From Hymenopellis radicata (taxonomy: Eukaryota > Basidiomycota > Agaricomycetes > Agaricales > Physalacriaceae): DNA of 64,000 bases. Of the stretch, positions 12,130 through 23,021 are shown one piece after another; position 1 is the stretch's first letter, and each line of letters opens with the position of its first letter. The translations under genes were made by a program, and so were the position numbers. Under the pieces are notes generated by a model. That model was not told the origin of the DNA. It did not search any database and saw nothing but the letters and a program-made list of their open reading frames with translations. The DNA lies in assembly GCA_015501595.1 (NCBI GenBank), contig JADNRX010000024.1, positions 248,001 through 312,000 on the forward strand, written 5' to 3'.

Positions 12130-12723
12130 ATGCTGTTCGTCAAGACTCTCCCGTTGACTATCCTTGTTGGAATTGCTTTTGTCAACGCCCAGGGTCAGTC
12201 TCTTGTACGACTAACATCAAGTAGAGGACTCACGAGACCGACAGGCAACGATACTGTTGCAAATCCCCCCCCAGTCATCGATCCCGGATGCGATAGCAAT
12301 GTGACAAGGTGCAACCATTATAACCGTGTCACGGGAAGAGATGGTGAGCCTCAATACTCGACGCCACCTAGCAATAGAGTAACATCGTCGCAGAAGCATC
12401 GGTTCTGGCGACAGGAACCGTCCTCGGCGGTCTGACGTCGTTTGCGGCGAGCTACCTTTCCGAGGCGACAGGTGAGGCAAGCTCGTTGTTTAACGAGGTG
12501 ACTGCAACTGCAACTGCACCAGGTGTGTTGAATCTGCGCCATAATAGTGAGAACCTACTTAGAATGGATTTTTAGGCACAGAGAAAACGGGCTCAGCGCT
12601 GCGAATGCATCAAGCACGTCGAAGGCTGGCGTGAAGCCGATGGGCGCCATGTCATCCGCACTTTTGGCAGGGATCACGACTGTTAGTGCTGGCCTTGTAG
12701 CTGGAGCATGGTTCGTCCTTTAA
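12130..12723 (+). CDS. Small secreted protein, probably GPI-anchored
   Basis: The N-terminus MLFVKTLPLTILVGIAFVNA is a clear signal peptide. A first intron (about 12193-12242) joins it to NDTVANPPPVIDPGCDSNVT..., and a second (about 12342-12391) to an Ala/Ser/Thr-rich part (EASVLATGTVLGGLTSFAAS). The last exon can be read ENGLSAANASSTSKAG followed by the hydrophobic ALLAGITTVSAGLVAGAWFV, the form of a GPI-attachment signal. The third splice site is uncertain because the obvious donor gives the wrong phase. Likely a surface or wall protein of unknown role. I recognise no domain. Confidence 0.5.
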
Positions 12724-12998
12724 ACCTCGTTAGGACGTTTTGCAGTATGAACTAAGAAACGGGCTTGCTTACTTACTTTACCAACTTATACCCGATTGTT
12801 CTGAGTATAATATTAGTCACTCATTCCAGACTGGTTCCATCGCCAATTCAAAGATCTCACTCGCTCATGTCGCGTGAGGGAAGGAACTTGGGAGATTAGA
12901 GAATCATCTTACATAGCCGACGAACTGCTCCCGCTGAGAAGCATGTCTTCGTAGAATGCTTGGAATGTCTGGTCGCCGCAAGCTCGGACGTGAACGAG

Positions 12999-13144
12999 TC
13001 GTCGCAGTTTACTAAGAACAAAACGTACTCCCCAAGTTCACCAGAACACGATTACCAGTGTTCGTCCTTACGAGGAGCAGAGCGGGGTTGTCACGAAGGT
13101 CACTGCGTCTGGCGGCTCATTCTTTGGGATACGAACGAGGTCAG
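12999..13144 (+). repeat. Direct repeat copy 1 (ARPC1-like fragment)
   Basis: This 146-bp stretch is about 90% identical to 13180-13332. Relative to copy 2 it lacks about 10 bases near 13114 and differs at a few positions, so the reading frame seen in copy 2 is broken here. Confidence 0.8.
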
Positions 13145-13179
13145 TGCGCTGGCTACCACTGAGCTTGTGACACTTGAAC

Positions 13180-13490
13180 TCGTCGCAGTTTACTAAGAAC
13201 AAAACGTACTCCGCAAGTTCACCAGAACCTTACCAGTGTTCGTCCTTACGAGGAGCAGGGCGGGGTTGTCACGAAGGTCACTACGTCTGGCGCGGATGGT
13301 AGGCTCATTATTTGGGATACGAACGAGGTCAGCCAAGCTTGCGACACTGTTTGCGCCCTCGTAGGTGTCCGAACACATCCCAGTCTATTCGAGTATATCA
13401 TCGCGCTTGCGGTCCCTGATGGAACGCGAACGGAGGATCAAACATTCTTCCTTAGCGGTGTTACTCCCTCGTTAGTGAGTTGTTGACGCT
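13180..13490 (+). pseudogene. WD40 fragment resembling the C-terminus of Arp2/3 subunit ARPC1
   Basis: Frame 3 of this segment reads ...QVHQNLTSVRPYEEQGGVVT then KVTTSGADGRLIIWDTNE, a final WD40 blade. The order H-QN-T/ISVR-Y ... STSG-DG-(L/I)-IW is what I know from the end of ARPC1 (p40/p41), which binds actin filaments in the Arp2/3 complex. Upstream blades are missing and there is no start, so this is a gene fragment. The first 153 bp (13180-13332) are the second copy of a direct repeat. The assignment to ARPC1 rather than another WD40 protein is an inference. Confidence 0.45.
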
Positions 13491-14103
13491 AGCGGGTGGG
13501 GTGAGGGCGCCTGGAGGCTTTTGAGGTGTACCCGGTACATATAATGGCGACTGGCACGCCAATTCGGACGGACATCTTCCCGTCACGAACGCAGCTTCCG
13601 TCCAGTAGACCCACGCGAAGCCGCCGCATAAGTACATGGCGTTCGTAAACTACTGTTGCATGATGACTCTCAAACAAATGGTACATTAATCTGTGAGTGC
13701 CTAGTGATACAGGCCCTTACCCGTACTTCTTTGTCGCTTAGAAAAGCCAACTAGAATTGCACAATGGCGTATCCCATCATGAATATTTACCGTTACCGTC
13801 TGCCTTTCTGCAGTCTTCTTCGTCTTCATTGAAAAGGTGGCCGTACCACTTCAGCGACTTCTGAGGGCCCTTTGGAGGGCATAATCCTTGCGCATGACTC
13901 CGTTAACTGACAATCCACTAGAGGCGCAGACTCGTATTTCGAATAAGTTAACGATGCGTGAGTGGGGGATGCTTGTAGAAGGCCTAGGTAAGCTATCACT
14001 GTTCACACACAAGAGGAATAGGGGAAGTTCCAAATTAGGGACTTGGCCCCTGTTTCATTCGGATTATCCATCCACCTCTTCCTCCTCGGAGCCACCATCA
14101 TCT
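13491..14103. other. Intergenic region upstream of DUS2
   Basis: No supported gene. An ORF at 13888-14307 overlaps the DUS2 start in the same frame but has no family resemblance before residue 70. Confidence 0.35.
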
Positions 14104-14145
14104 ATGCTTCATGGTCGACTCATAAAACTATCTACATTTCTGAAC

Positions 14146-15598
14146 ATGTCCCGCCGTCATCTGTCTGCCTCTCCGTCCCCGAGGGCCGCAAAGCGTACCA
14201 AAATCGAGCATCTCACAAAGGAGGATTTCAAGAATGGCCTTTTCTTGGCACCCATGGTGCGTTCGGGTGCTTGTATGTGCTCGGAGGCTCATCGACGACG
14301 TTGCTAATCGATGTTTAGTACCTACGCGCCTTTTTGCATTGAAACACGGCGCCACTCTTGTCTGGGGTCCCGAAATAGTAGATAAAGCCATCCTGCATGG
14401 AACCCGTAACGTCGATCGTGAGTCATATTTCTTCAAAACCCGCCATTAACTCACTGAATACAGCGACGACTGGTGTCATATCCTACGACGGAAAATCTCG
14501 CGCCATATTCTCGACCCACCCCATCGAAAAGCCATACCTCATCTACCAAATTGGTTCGTCCGATCCGGAGCTAGCTGTGCAAGCGGCGAAAACTGTCATG
14601 CAAGACGTCTCTGGAATCGACTTGAACTGCGGCTGTCCAAAGCCCTTCTCTACGCACGCAGGCATGGGCGCGGCGCTGCTCACAAATCCCGACCTGCTCT
14701 GTAGCATCCTCACTGCTCTACGAGAGGCTATGCCCCCGGAGATCACCGTCTCCGCTAAGATACGCCTTTTGCAGACCCAAGAGGAGACGCTGAAGCTCGT
14801 CGAACGAATTGTGAATACGGGTGTGAGCGCTTTGACTGTCCACTGTCGGACGCGAAATATGCGCGATAGGGACGCGGCGATGATTGAGAGGTTGAGGGAG
14901 ATTAAGGAGTTTGTGGATGGGATGGGGCGCGGTATTGCAGTCATTGAAAATGGTGATTGTGTCGGGTATGAAGATGCAAAGCGCGTTAAAGAGGTTACAG
15001 GCGAGCTTCGAATTTCGTCTGTCGACAAAGTATCTGACTGTAAACTTAGGCGCCGACTCGGTCATGATTGCACGGGCTGCAGAATCCAATCCTTCTTGTT
15101 TCTCCCAAACGCCCCTCGTTGACGTTAGTGAGACTCTAATGCCTGACTATCTTCGTCTTGTGGGTCCCATCGCGTCAACTCGAACTTATCCACTAATCTT
15201 AGTCTTAGTCCAAATACCTCGGGAATCACTGGGCACTCACCAAATTCTGCGTGTCACAGTTCAAAGGTGCACATGTCAAGACAACCAAACGAATAGAAAA
15301 CGACGTGCGGGGCCAGGTGGTCAGTTCGAAGGGTTATGAGCATCTAGGCGCGGTCATTGGGGAATCGACTGGCGAAGAGGTGTTTCAAGAGATTGTGAAA
15401 GCGATAGAGGCGAGACCAACTCGAGGACGCGTGCAAGTAGAGGAATCGGAGGGTGAGACGGTTACACCTCCAAATACCCAGAACCCCGAGCGGCCGACGT
15501 TGAATGCACCCATGATCTCGGACTTTCAGCGTCTGATGCCCGCCATGATTACTGGGCAAGACCCGTTGACGCCTACGCCGTCGATGATCTTTTCATAG
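14146..15598 (+). CDS. DUS2: tRNA-dihydrouridine synthase (Dus2 type)
   Basis: FMN enzyme that reduces uridine in the tRNA D loop (position 20 for Dus2). From ATG 14146 (MSRRHLSASPSPRAAKRTK) it reads NGLFLAPMVRSG, then VPTRLFALKHGATLVWGPEI, KPYLIYQIGSSDPELAVQAA, IDLNCGCPKPFSTHAGMGAA with the catalytic Cys in GCPK, VSAKIRLL, ALTVHCRTRNMRDRD, ADSVMIARAAESNPSCF and a C-terminal part beginning KYLGNHWALTKFCVSQFKG. At least five introns are required; the one after KEVTG (about 15001-15049) appears to use a GC donor. An in-frame ATG at 14104 would add 14 residues. There is no double-stranded RNA-binding domain after the catalytic part, unlike the animal protein. Confidence 0.88.
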
Positions 15599-15926
15599 GC
15601 GTTTTCTTGTTGGTACATTAATACTCTACTATTGTACTACTACTTGTCCGAAGAACATAGCACATGTTCAAATACATTTCTCGATGCTGTACTTATGCCT
15701 GCACAAGATATCAACGCGCAAGTACAATTCCCATGCAAATAACGTCGTAAGGTGTTGTGATGGTACGTCATCGGGAGGAAATCATTTGGGGAGGGTACTG
15801 AAAAGGATTGTAAATTCCACAAATTTACACTGTAAACTGCAGCGTGCTCGTCCAAGAGTTGGATCTGCAGCGCACACTGGAGGAGGAGTGACCGCGACTG
15901 GTGGGCGCCTATGGACCTCTATTTGT
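15599..15926. other. Intergenic region
   Basis: The sequence 3' of DUS2. No convincing ORF, RNA gene or repeat was found. Confidence 0.35.
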
Positions 15927-16499
15927 TTACATCCGAGGGTCTTGCAATTCAATGACAATGCATGGCCCGGTAACTGAACAGACTGCTTGCTTTCCTCCAA
16001 GTCGCATCAAGAAGTCTTGCACAGAGTCGTCCTGTCTCCAAGTCCTCACCGTCACAATGGAACACGATGGAGCTCTATCCTCCCTCGTCCTGCTCATGCT
16101 CGCCTTTGCCTTTCTTCTGTAACTTCTTCTCGTCAAGTCCTAGCCTAACATTGACAATGGTCCGCAGCGCTGCCGCCATCATGTGGTGCTTCCTATCTTC
16201 GTGCATGGGCGTTTCCGCGCGAGAGTTTCTCAGTACGATCTGGGAATCGGCCGTCCTGAGCTCGCAGACCACGGATATTCCTGGGAGAAGGCGGCGCGCG
16301 CGGCCGTTTGGAGAAGGGGAGGAGGTTTGGGAGATGGAGTATCGGGGCAGGGGAGCATGACTCGAACGCTGAAGTAATCGATTGACACGAATGTCAATGT
16401 GGGACACTGATACTTGTTCAAAGCCACTGAGGGATTAGCAGTCCACCACTGAACAGTCGGCTCAGTAAAGTTAGGGTGATCCTCGCTAGTTTCATCCAT
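15927..16499 (-). CDS. Weak gene candidate, uncharacterised
   Basis: Minus-strand frames could splice as MDETSEDHPNFTEPTVQWWT... to PRYSISQTSSPSPNGRARR...RAETPMHEDRKHHMMAAALR and then to TWRQDDSVQDFLMRLGGKQ. The middle frame is amphipathic and lacks the low-complexity look of shadow ORFs, but I could not fix the splice sites and recognise no family. Treat it as a candidate only. Confidence 0.25.
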
Positions 16500-16621
16500 C
16501 CCCGTCGTCGCATTACAGCTTCAAAGAACATCATACAGGCTATCAGTACAGGTATGACAAAAACAAAATAAGATGATCTTCTAAAGTCCAAACAGATTAT
16601 ATCTGTGCTTCTCGTTATGGT

Positions 16622-18151
16622 CTATCGAGGGCGAGTGGATAACATAGAACGGCCGTCTCGCGTTACAGAAACCGGAAACTGGCGAGTTTCGAAGGACGCG
16701 AGCATGTTCCGTATATCAACCGCAGTGTCGTATCGACGAATATCCAGATTACATGCCTTCAACTTCGCCACTCCTGCTTCCCGACCTCCACAGCGAAATT
16801 CCAGAATATCCTGGATGGTTGGGAGCTGCGAGGAAGAGATGGGAAGAGAGATGTCCTCCAACGCAGGGCACACCGGATCCGCCAAGATTGCGAGGGCGCC
16901 AGTGGGCATATTGGAGACCATAGTAGCGGTCCCGCCCGAGCGCAAGACGTGTAAATGAACGAGAGAGGGCTGTATTCGAAGCAGCTCTCGCCAGCGGAAT
17001 GCATCAAAACTGAGCGCAACAGAGCTGTCGAACAAGTGCCGCAGTTGAACATGATAGGACACGAGTTTACATTGGGATCTCGAAAGGAAATCTAGAGTTG
17101 GGTGTGTTGGCCACCGCGTGCCGAGGTTTAGGCCTTGCTTGATGCGAAAGTCCACTAGCGCGGGTAAGCTCAGGCCATTCAAAACTTCATCGTCCATTGT
17201 CAGTCCGTCCTCCTTTCCAAGAGTGAGGTGCGTTAATTCATGGTGGGCGAATGGCGTGATATAGTACCCCTTCCGGATAGTCTCCAAGGTAAGTCCGCGA
17301 AGGCGCGGATAACGCTTGAGCGTCCGGACGAGATCATCAATGCGAAGTCGAACATCGGGCACGACGAGATCCTGCAGGGTACTGGGCGCGCCGCGCATGT
17401 TGTTCAGAATGCAATGAGTGAATTGGAGCGACACTAGATTGGGGGCGTTCGCAATGAGCTTGGCAGTCCATTGTTGAAGGCCCGCCGGAAGTCCTAGAGG
17501 ATTCACGTTGGCGCGCATTTGTAACCAGTCATCTGGTATCTCCATCCCGATCTGCAGCTCCAGGAGTTGAGGATAAGGCCGAAGAAAGCTAGCAACTGAC
17601 GCCCATCTCGCAGAGGTCACATTATGACTGTCCCGCCACTCACTGGAGACGGCGGTAAAGATACAAATGGAATGGCAACGGGGGTAGAGGGAAATGACGC
17701 GTTGATAAATGTGTGTTTGCTGAGAGAGCTCCGAGTCGCCTTGGTCATGTAGAATGAGGGAAAGAGGAAGTTCCCGGGCCAGCGCGACGCGTGCCTCAAG
17801 GTAACGGACAAACTCGGCTGCTTTTTGGTGTACCATCTCGGGTGGTGATGGAACTCCTCGCGGAATAACAATGGCGATAACGGTCCATAGGCATGGCTCG
17901 CACTGGACAATATCGCGCCAGAGCGTGCAGACTTGCATGAGAGTGTATGGACTGCTACAGAGCGCGAACAGCTGGCGTGCAGTGCACATACGCTGCCAGG
18001 CAATGTCACCTCGATGTAGTAGAATGTATTGCTTGAAAATCTGGGTGACAAGTTCGATCGGAAGAATCGAAAGGACGTCGAGGTGGACGCAGACTTGATC
18101 GCTATCAGTCTCCATGTCCAGTGGCTGGAGTATGCTCATCTGCACCTTCAT
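16622..18151 (-). CDS. F-box-like protein with leucine-rich C-terminal part
   Basis: An intronless 509-residue ORF starting MKVQMSILQPLDMETDSDQV. Residues about 27-75 (LDVLSILPIELVTQIFKQYI...) match the F-box-like start common in large agaricomycete families, including a conserved VCTLWRDIVQ segment. The rest has degenerate leucine-rich spacing (LPALVDFRI, LVSLQFTHC). Such proteins are thought to be substrate receptors of SCF ubiquitin ligases; the target is unknown. The start is supported by the F-box lying near the N-terminus. Confidence 0.8.
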   Translation of the reverse strand: MKVQMSILQPLDMETDSDQVCVHLDVLSILPIELVTQIFKQYILLHRGDIAWQRMCTARQLFALCSSPYTLMQVCTLWRDIVQCEPCLWTVIAIVIPRGVPSPPEMVHQKAAEFVRYLEARVALARELPLSLILHDQGDSELSQQTHIYQRVISLYPRCHSICIFTAVSSEWRDSHNVTSARWASVASFLRPYPQLLELQIGMEIPDDWLQMRANVNPLGLPAGLQQWTAKLIANAPNLVSLQFTHCILNNMRGAPSTLQDLVVPDVRLRIDDLVRTLKRYPRLRGLTLETIRKGYYITPFAHHELTHLTLGKEDGLTMDDEVLNGLSLPALVDFRIKQGLNLGTRWPTHPTLDFLSRSQCKLVSYHVQLRHLFDSSVALSFDAFRWRELLRIQPSLVHLHVLRSGGTATMVSNMPTGALAILADPVCPALEDISLPISSSQLPTIQDILEFRCGGREAGVAKLKACNLDIRRYDTAVDIRNMLASFETRQFPVSVTRDGRSMLSTRPR

Positions 18152-18673
18152 TACTGAACGAATAAAGCAAGAGGTAAGAAAAAAATACCTAATTGCCGTC
18201 TCAAAAACGATGCACGCTGACGGAGCTGGAATTATCGTCGAGAAATGACCTAGGTAGTAAGATAAGTACTCTTAAATACTCAAAGCTCACAAAGGGACAA
18301 AAGGTATAAGAGGGATGAAAGACGCAAGAAAGGTTCCGGCACTCCTTCTGCGTTTTCTTTACGTGCACATTGCTTACCTGCGGGCAAAGGCAAAACGCGC
18401 CTTTCAGAACTTTGACGCGCCAACGTGCAAGGTTAAAGGGAAGATAGATCCAAACACTAAAATAGAAGAAGTCAGCAAATGAACCACGTGATTCAGACTC
18501 TAGACTGGAAAAAGCGCGAAACAAGCTTGAAAGCTGGAGAATTTGCCAATTAAAAGATTGGAGGAGAAACAGCTGAATACTATCATATTGTATTCGCGGT
18601 TGACGTTCAAGAATGTTTAAACGAAATACAGTACAGACAATCGAGTAATCCACGCGTCGAATTCTGCCAGTGA
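18152..18673. other. Intergenic region
   Basis: Upstream of the F-box gene. A 160-residue minus ORF (18201-18683) has a composition rich in F, S and L with no domain and is judged fortuitous. Confidence 0.35.
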
Positions 18674-20584
18674 CTACGACCAAGAGTGATAAAATACAAT
18701 CACCTCCTCGGTCTTATTGGACTGTCCTGCCACCTTGTTCAATTGTTCCGTAAGCCTCGTATCATCCCCAAACACCTGTCCGCCGTGCAGCACCAAATTG
18801 TTCCTTTCCTGCTCTCTCAACATCCTCTCTGCAGGCGGAACCCCAAATAGCGTCTCTGTCGCTAGCTCCTCATCATCGCAAAAGAATCATCGTCCATCGA
18901 GCAGTCCTGGAAGTTATCTTCAAATGCCTCCGCGACCTCGACAGGATCGTCGTCAAACGAGTTATTGGAGGAACCAAAAGAGTCGTCGTCGCCGCCAGAT
19001 CCAGAGAGAAGCAGGTTGAGCACGTCGTCGGGGTGCGAGGGATTGTCCATTTCGTCATCTCCCCAGAGATCGTCGTCGTCGTCGTCGTCCATACCGCCCT
19101 GCCCAAGCATAGGGGTGCGCGCGCTCAAGACAGGTTCACCATATGTATCCGTGCCAAATCCCTCCGCGGAGAACACATTGGCACGCGGCGGCGAAAAGAC
19201 AGGTGTGCGTTTGGGCTTGAGCTTCAAAGCAGGCGTAGTCGCCAACGCTGCGCGTGACATGAGACTCTCCATACTGCTCTCGCCCACGACATTGCTACTC
19301 GAATCCGTCCCGCCATAGCGCGTCATCGACGGCGGACTCGCCACGGTGCTCATGCTCGACTCCCCATACCGGTTCATCGACTGCGGTTGGAAGCCCTGCA
19401 CCAGATCCTTGGTGATGCGGATCGCCGCCTCTCGGGTTGGCGTCCGCCCGAGTTTGACTTGGGGTCTGCGAACGGATCTGGGCATGGCGGGGGAGATGAG
19501 GCGAGGCGGGGACATTCCCGGGGGAAGAGCGAACGAGTCGTCATCGTCATCGTAGGCGGGAGTGGCGGGCTTGCGCGAGGATCTGTAGCCGTGCCGCGGA
19601 GTGCGAACAGCGGGATCATTCAAGTCGACTAGACCGTTCCATTGGTTGGGTTCGGTGTTTAGTGGAAGGTATGGGTTCAAGTTGGGGGTATGGGCGTCTT
19701 CACCTTCTTGGTTGGGGAGATATGGGTGATGGTGTCGTCTTGAGAAAAAATTCTGTTACGAAGAATACTGCGAAGGAGCGGTTCGGAATGTTCCCTCTCT
19801 TTTCCTTTTCTGCTGTGCTCCGAGGCAAGATGACGGAAGATCGGGATGAGTCTTCGTGTACGGATGGATGAAGAGATGGCTCGTCGTCGTCGATGGAAAA
19901 CTTTTGCAGCTCTCTATCAAGTCGGACAAGAGGCGATTCCATTGATGCTGACCACGACTTTGCCGTCGCGTCGGCGGTGTGCATACTAACTCTCTGTGCA
20001 GCAGGGGTAGACGCGAATGCCGCGTCGGGTTCAAAGGCCGAGCCAGTAGATGTGATGCTGTGATCAAAGGTCTCGTGGGGATCAGCATGGGTGCTATGAG
20101 ATTCATCTGCTCGTTGTGACTCTGGATCTTCCCGCTCTGACGTCTGTTCGTTGACTGTCGAATAATCATCTGTGGTGGGGATCCGAATTTGAGCTGCCTG
20201 TTCATAGAAAGAGGTCCAAAACTACAGCGAATCAGCAGAAATTGACGGACTGAGAATATTGGCGACAAACCTGCGCAGCTTCACGAACAGGTTCTGTCGC
20301 GACCGCGTAACGTTTGACCGAAGGTAAGATTCTATTGGCAAGAACGTTATGTATCTTGGAAAAATTTTCATCAATATTCTAACTCTTACAGTTAGTATTA
20401 TCAGCTAGATTTTGGGAAGAAAGTCTACCTGCAACTTGAGGGTAATAAGCTGTTCAATCTGGTCGATTTGATCGTTGACAGAGGCAGAGGTGTCCAGCCC
20501 GGGCACCTCAATGGAATCAGGATCTGGGTTAGGTTTCCATCGCGAGGGGCTTGGCTTGATTTCAGGTCTATCGTCGGTTCCCAT
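18674..20584 (-). CDS. ASK1: DASH/Dam1 complex subunit Ask1, with a late frame break
   Basis: Outer-kinetochore protein that helps couple chromosomes to spindle microtubules. It starts MGTDDRPEIKPSPSRWKPNP at 20584. Exon 1 ends QIEQLITLKLQ and splices (about 20381-20430) to NIDENFSKIHNVLANRILPS then VKRYAVATEPVREAAQFWTS, the conserved Ask1 N-terminal helix pair. The long C-terminal part is acidic and Ser/Pro-rich with RTPTREAAIRITKDL. The main frame ends at 18862 (SFAMMRS), but the next frame continues DEELATETLFGVPPAERMLR... to a stop at 18674, and that tail fits the protein better. One missing base in the T4 run near 18885-18888 would join them. Either the gene is truncated here or the base is an assembly error. 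Confidence 0.85.
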
Positions 20585-20849
20585 GCTCTGAAGACGCGAC
20601 GAGGGGCGGAGGCAAGAGGATCGGTCACGGCAGTTACGCGCCAACGTTACGCTTAGTCAGCCATATCCTCTTTCGATTCTCAAGCTGAGGCTCTCATAGT
20701 ACTTTCATCCAACTACTGCAAGTACCAAATTAAAAGTGAATATTAATGATTGTGTTCTTCTCCGTGTACTATCACTAAACCAATAAAAGACAGATTAAGA
20801 GAAATGAATGACAGACTACAATTTTACAAGGATTCCAGTGTCCATCCAT

Positions 20850-22058
20850 CTACGCACAATTTTCTATAACGGCCTGAACATAGTCGGCCATTAGCTCGTG
20901 CGTTGCGGTGGATGGGAAGCTAAAGGATTCTGGTTAGTTCTCTCTCCATGTTATGTAGAGTGACACCTACTCAGAGATGTAGAAGACAGTGGAGTTGGCA
21001 TTATCACACTCGCCAACGGTTGTGGTATCATCCACTGTGCACGGTCCGACGCTCTCATACCCAAATGTCTCTGGGTCCGACACTGCTGCATTGATCAGAT
21101 TTCCCAAGTCTGCAAACGCGACATTAAGTCCAAGGTTGTTGTACACGGAGCCGACACCTTGGAAAAGCGCTAGCTTGTACGCATCGCCGGCGTCGCTGGT
21201 GTTACCGCGGCCATAGCTGTCGACCACCAAGAAGTTCTTGCCATTCAGAGGCGAAGATGACAGTTTAAGGATTTGGAACATGATGTTGGAGTTGACGGAG
21301 TCGAGATCTACCTCGATTATTTAGCACTATCGAGCAGGTCAACAAAATGTCTACTCACCGGTCTCGGATATGATGTAGTCCCTACAGACAAGGTTAGTCG
21401 TCCGCCGGCCGTGTGTCACTGAGAGCTCACGTACTCCATGCCCTCATAGACAATGAACAACGTTGAATCCGTATCAGGTTTGTCCGTGGACGATATCAAC
21501 AGATTAGCTAGAACATTCGTAAGCACACCTTGCCTTGTAAGAAGGCAAACTTGAGGCAAACGACTTACATTGGAATGTAAAGTCGCGTTCATCCAAGTTC
21601 ATATTCGGATACAGATCATTGCTTGCCACCGACTTGTCCACCTGATTGTACTGTATTCAGCACGCGCGCGACGCGTTGGATATCCACTTACCGCAAAGTC
21701 CATCAACGTCGCGTTAATGCTATCGGCCAGGTACTCCACCCACAGCGGGCCATTCGACATACGTCCGCCCGCCTTGGGATCCGGGGGCACTTGCACCGCC
21801 GGATCGAGCGTGGTACCGTTCTGCTTCCCGCCATCCGTGTAGCCGTCCTATCACACAATCAGCGATCCGTTTGCCAAAAGGAAAGAAACGCAGACTCACC
21901 CCAAACGCGACAATCGTGGTAATGGTGCTCAGGTCGATTCCCTGATTGACATCGGCGACAGTCGCGCTGGAAAACGTCCCGCAGGTGGGATCGAGCGCGA
22001 GTTCGACAGCGGCTGCGGCGCCGGCGAGAACGAGGGAGAGAGTAGTGGGATGGATCAT
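20850..22058 (-). CDS. Secreted GDSL/SGNH esterase (CE16-like), with Ser-to-Gly at the nucleophile position
   Basis: A signal peptide MIHPTTLSLVLAGAAAAV opens the protein at 22058. Seven short introns give a chain of about 300 residues. Family blocks seen are IVAFGDGYTDGGKQ (block I; normally GDSYTDGG), GRMSNGPLWVEYLAD (block III with Asn), a central FLVVDSYGRGNTSDAG part, and FPSTATHELMADYVQ near the end (block V with the catalytic His). The usual nucleophile Ser of GDS is Gly (GGC) here, immediately after the first intron (21847-21898). Fungal CE16-type enzymes release acetate from plant cell-wall sugars; this copy may be inactive or altered. A broken relative lies at 31684-31890. Confidence 0.82.
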
Positions 22059-22104
22059 TTGTGTTCGTAACTTGAAATGCGGTTGCTTGCTTTTGCGATC
22101 CCTT

Positions 22105-22111
22105 CTTTATA
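22105..22111 (-). promoter_or_regulatory. TATA box of the GDSL esterase gene
   Basis: TATAAAG on the minus strand, about 47 bp before the ATG. Confidence 0.45.
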
Positions 22112-23021
22112 CCTCAGCATGAAGGCATTAATTATTGGTGTGCCTGTATGCACAGGGTAGTAACTGCGCTTATTCGTACGTATGCGTGTTATCGTCATTT
22201 TCGGCCTTGAACCTGACCTACTGATCAAGCTTTCATGTAAACACCACGGACGCCGTCTCTGAATCTGCTCTTCTACTCTATCTATGGCTCGGTTGTTGAG
22301 GGTTCTTGATCTTACATGAATAAAACGATGGAACCACCCTCTCGATTCCCCTACATTGGCCATCCGTCCTTCGCATTAAGTGCTCATTCACTGACCAATA
22401 GCCTCTTTCCTTCAGCGAATCAGAAGGCTCCAGTCGAATGGTAATACAAGAGCGATCATCGCTACTGATCGAATGGCAATGCACCGCCCACATTGTGACG
22501 ACACACGAGGGAACGGAGGCGCCGACGGTCGGGCCCGAGCAGCAATTCGAATTCTGCAGTTCTGACCCAAAGGACTCACGGCTTATGGTATGGGGGTGTA
22601 GGTTTACCATCCTATGCTTCTTGCCATGGCCAGTCTTGGAGTAGGAAAAAGTACCGCGTATCCGTTAGCGCATTTTGGAATCTTCTGACCTGCCGAGGCT
22701 GCAGCGAGCTGCGAACGAACTGAATGACTGGCTGCGCAAAAGCTTGGTGATTCCGTAGGCGTACGGCGCCCGTCCAGATGACAGCTTACTTACATTGTTA
22801 CTACAGATTGCGTTCGCGTTTATGTTACTTCTGCTACGTATACTACCCACTTAGTAAAGTCGTTCGAAGAACTGACTGTGCACGTCCAACATTGGCCGTC
22901 GACCCTCGATGCTGACGAGATTCAAATATCGTACACGTCTAAATCTACTTATGGACTTACTGATAGGGTTTGTAAATTGTGAGCGCTAGTTATTGGCTAG
23001 TTATGTATGCGCATGCGTGTA
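22112..23021. other. Intergenic region
   Basis: About 900 bp between the GDSL gene and the 3' end of the sugar transporter. ORFs at 22278-22644 on both strands overlap each other and show no domain. No repeat was seen. Confidence 0.4.

Noticed and set aside
18201..18683. 160-aa minus ORF
   Set aside because: It lies between two genes, has no domain or start context and overlaps the probable ASK1 tail.
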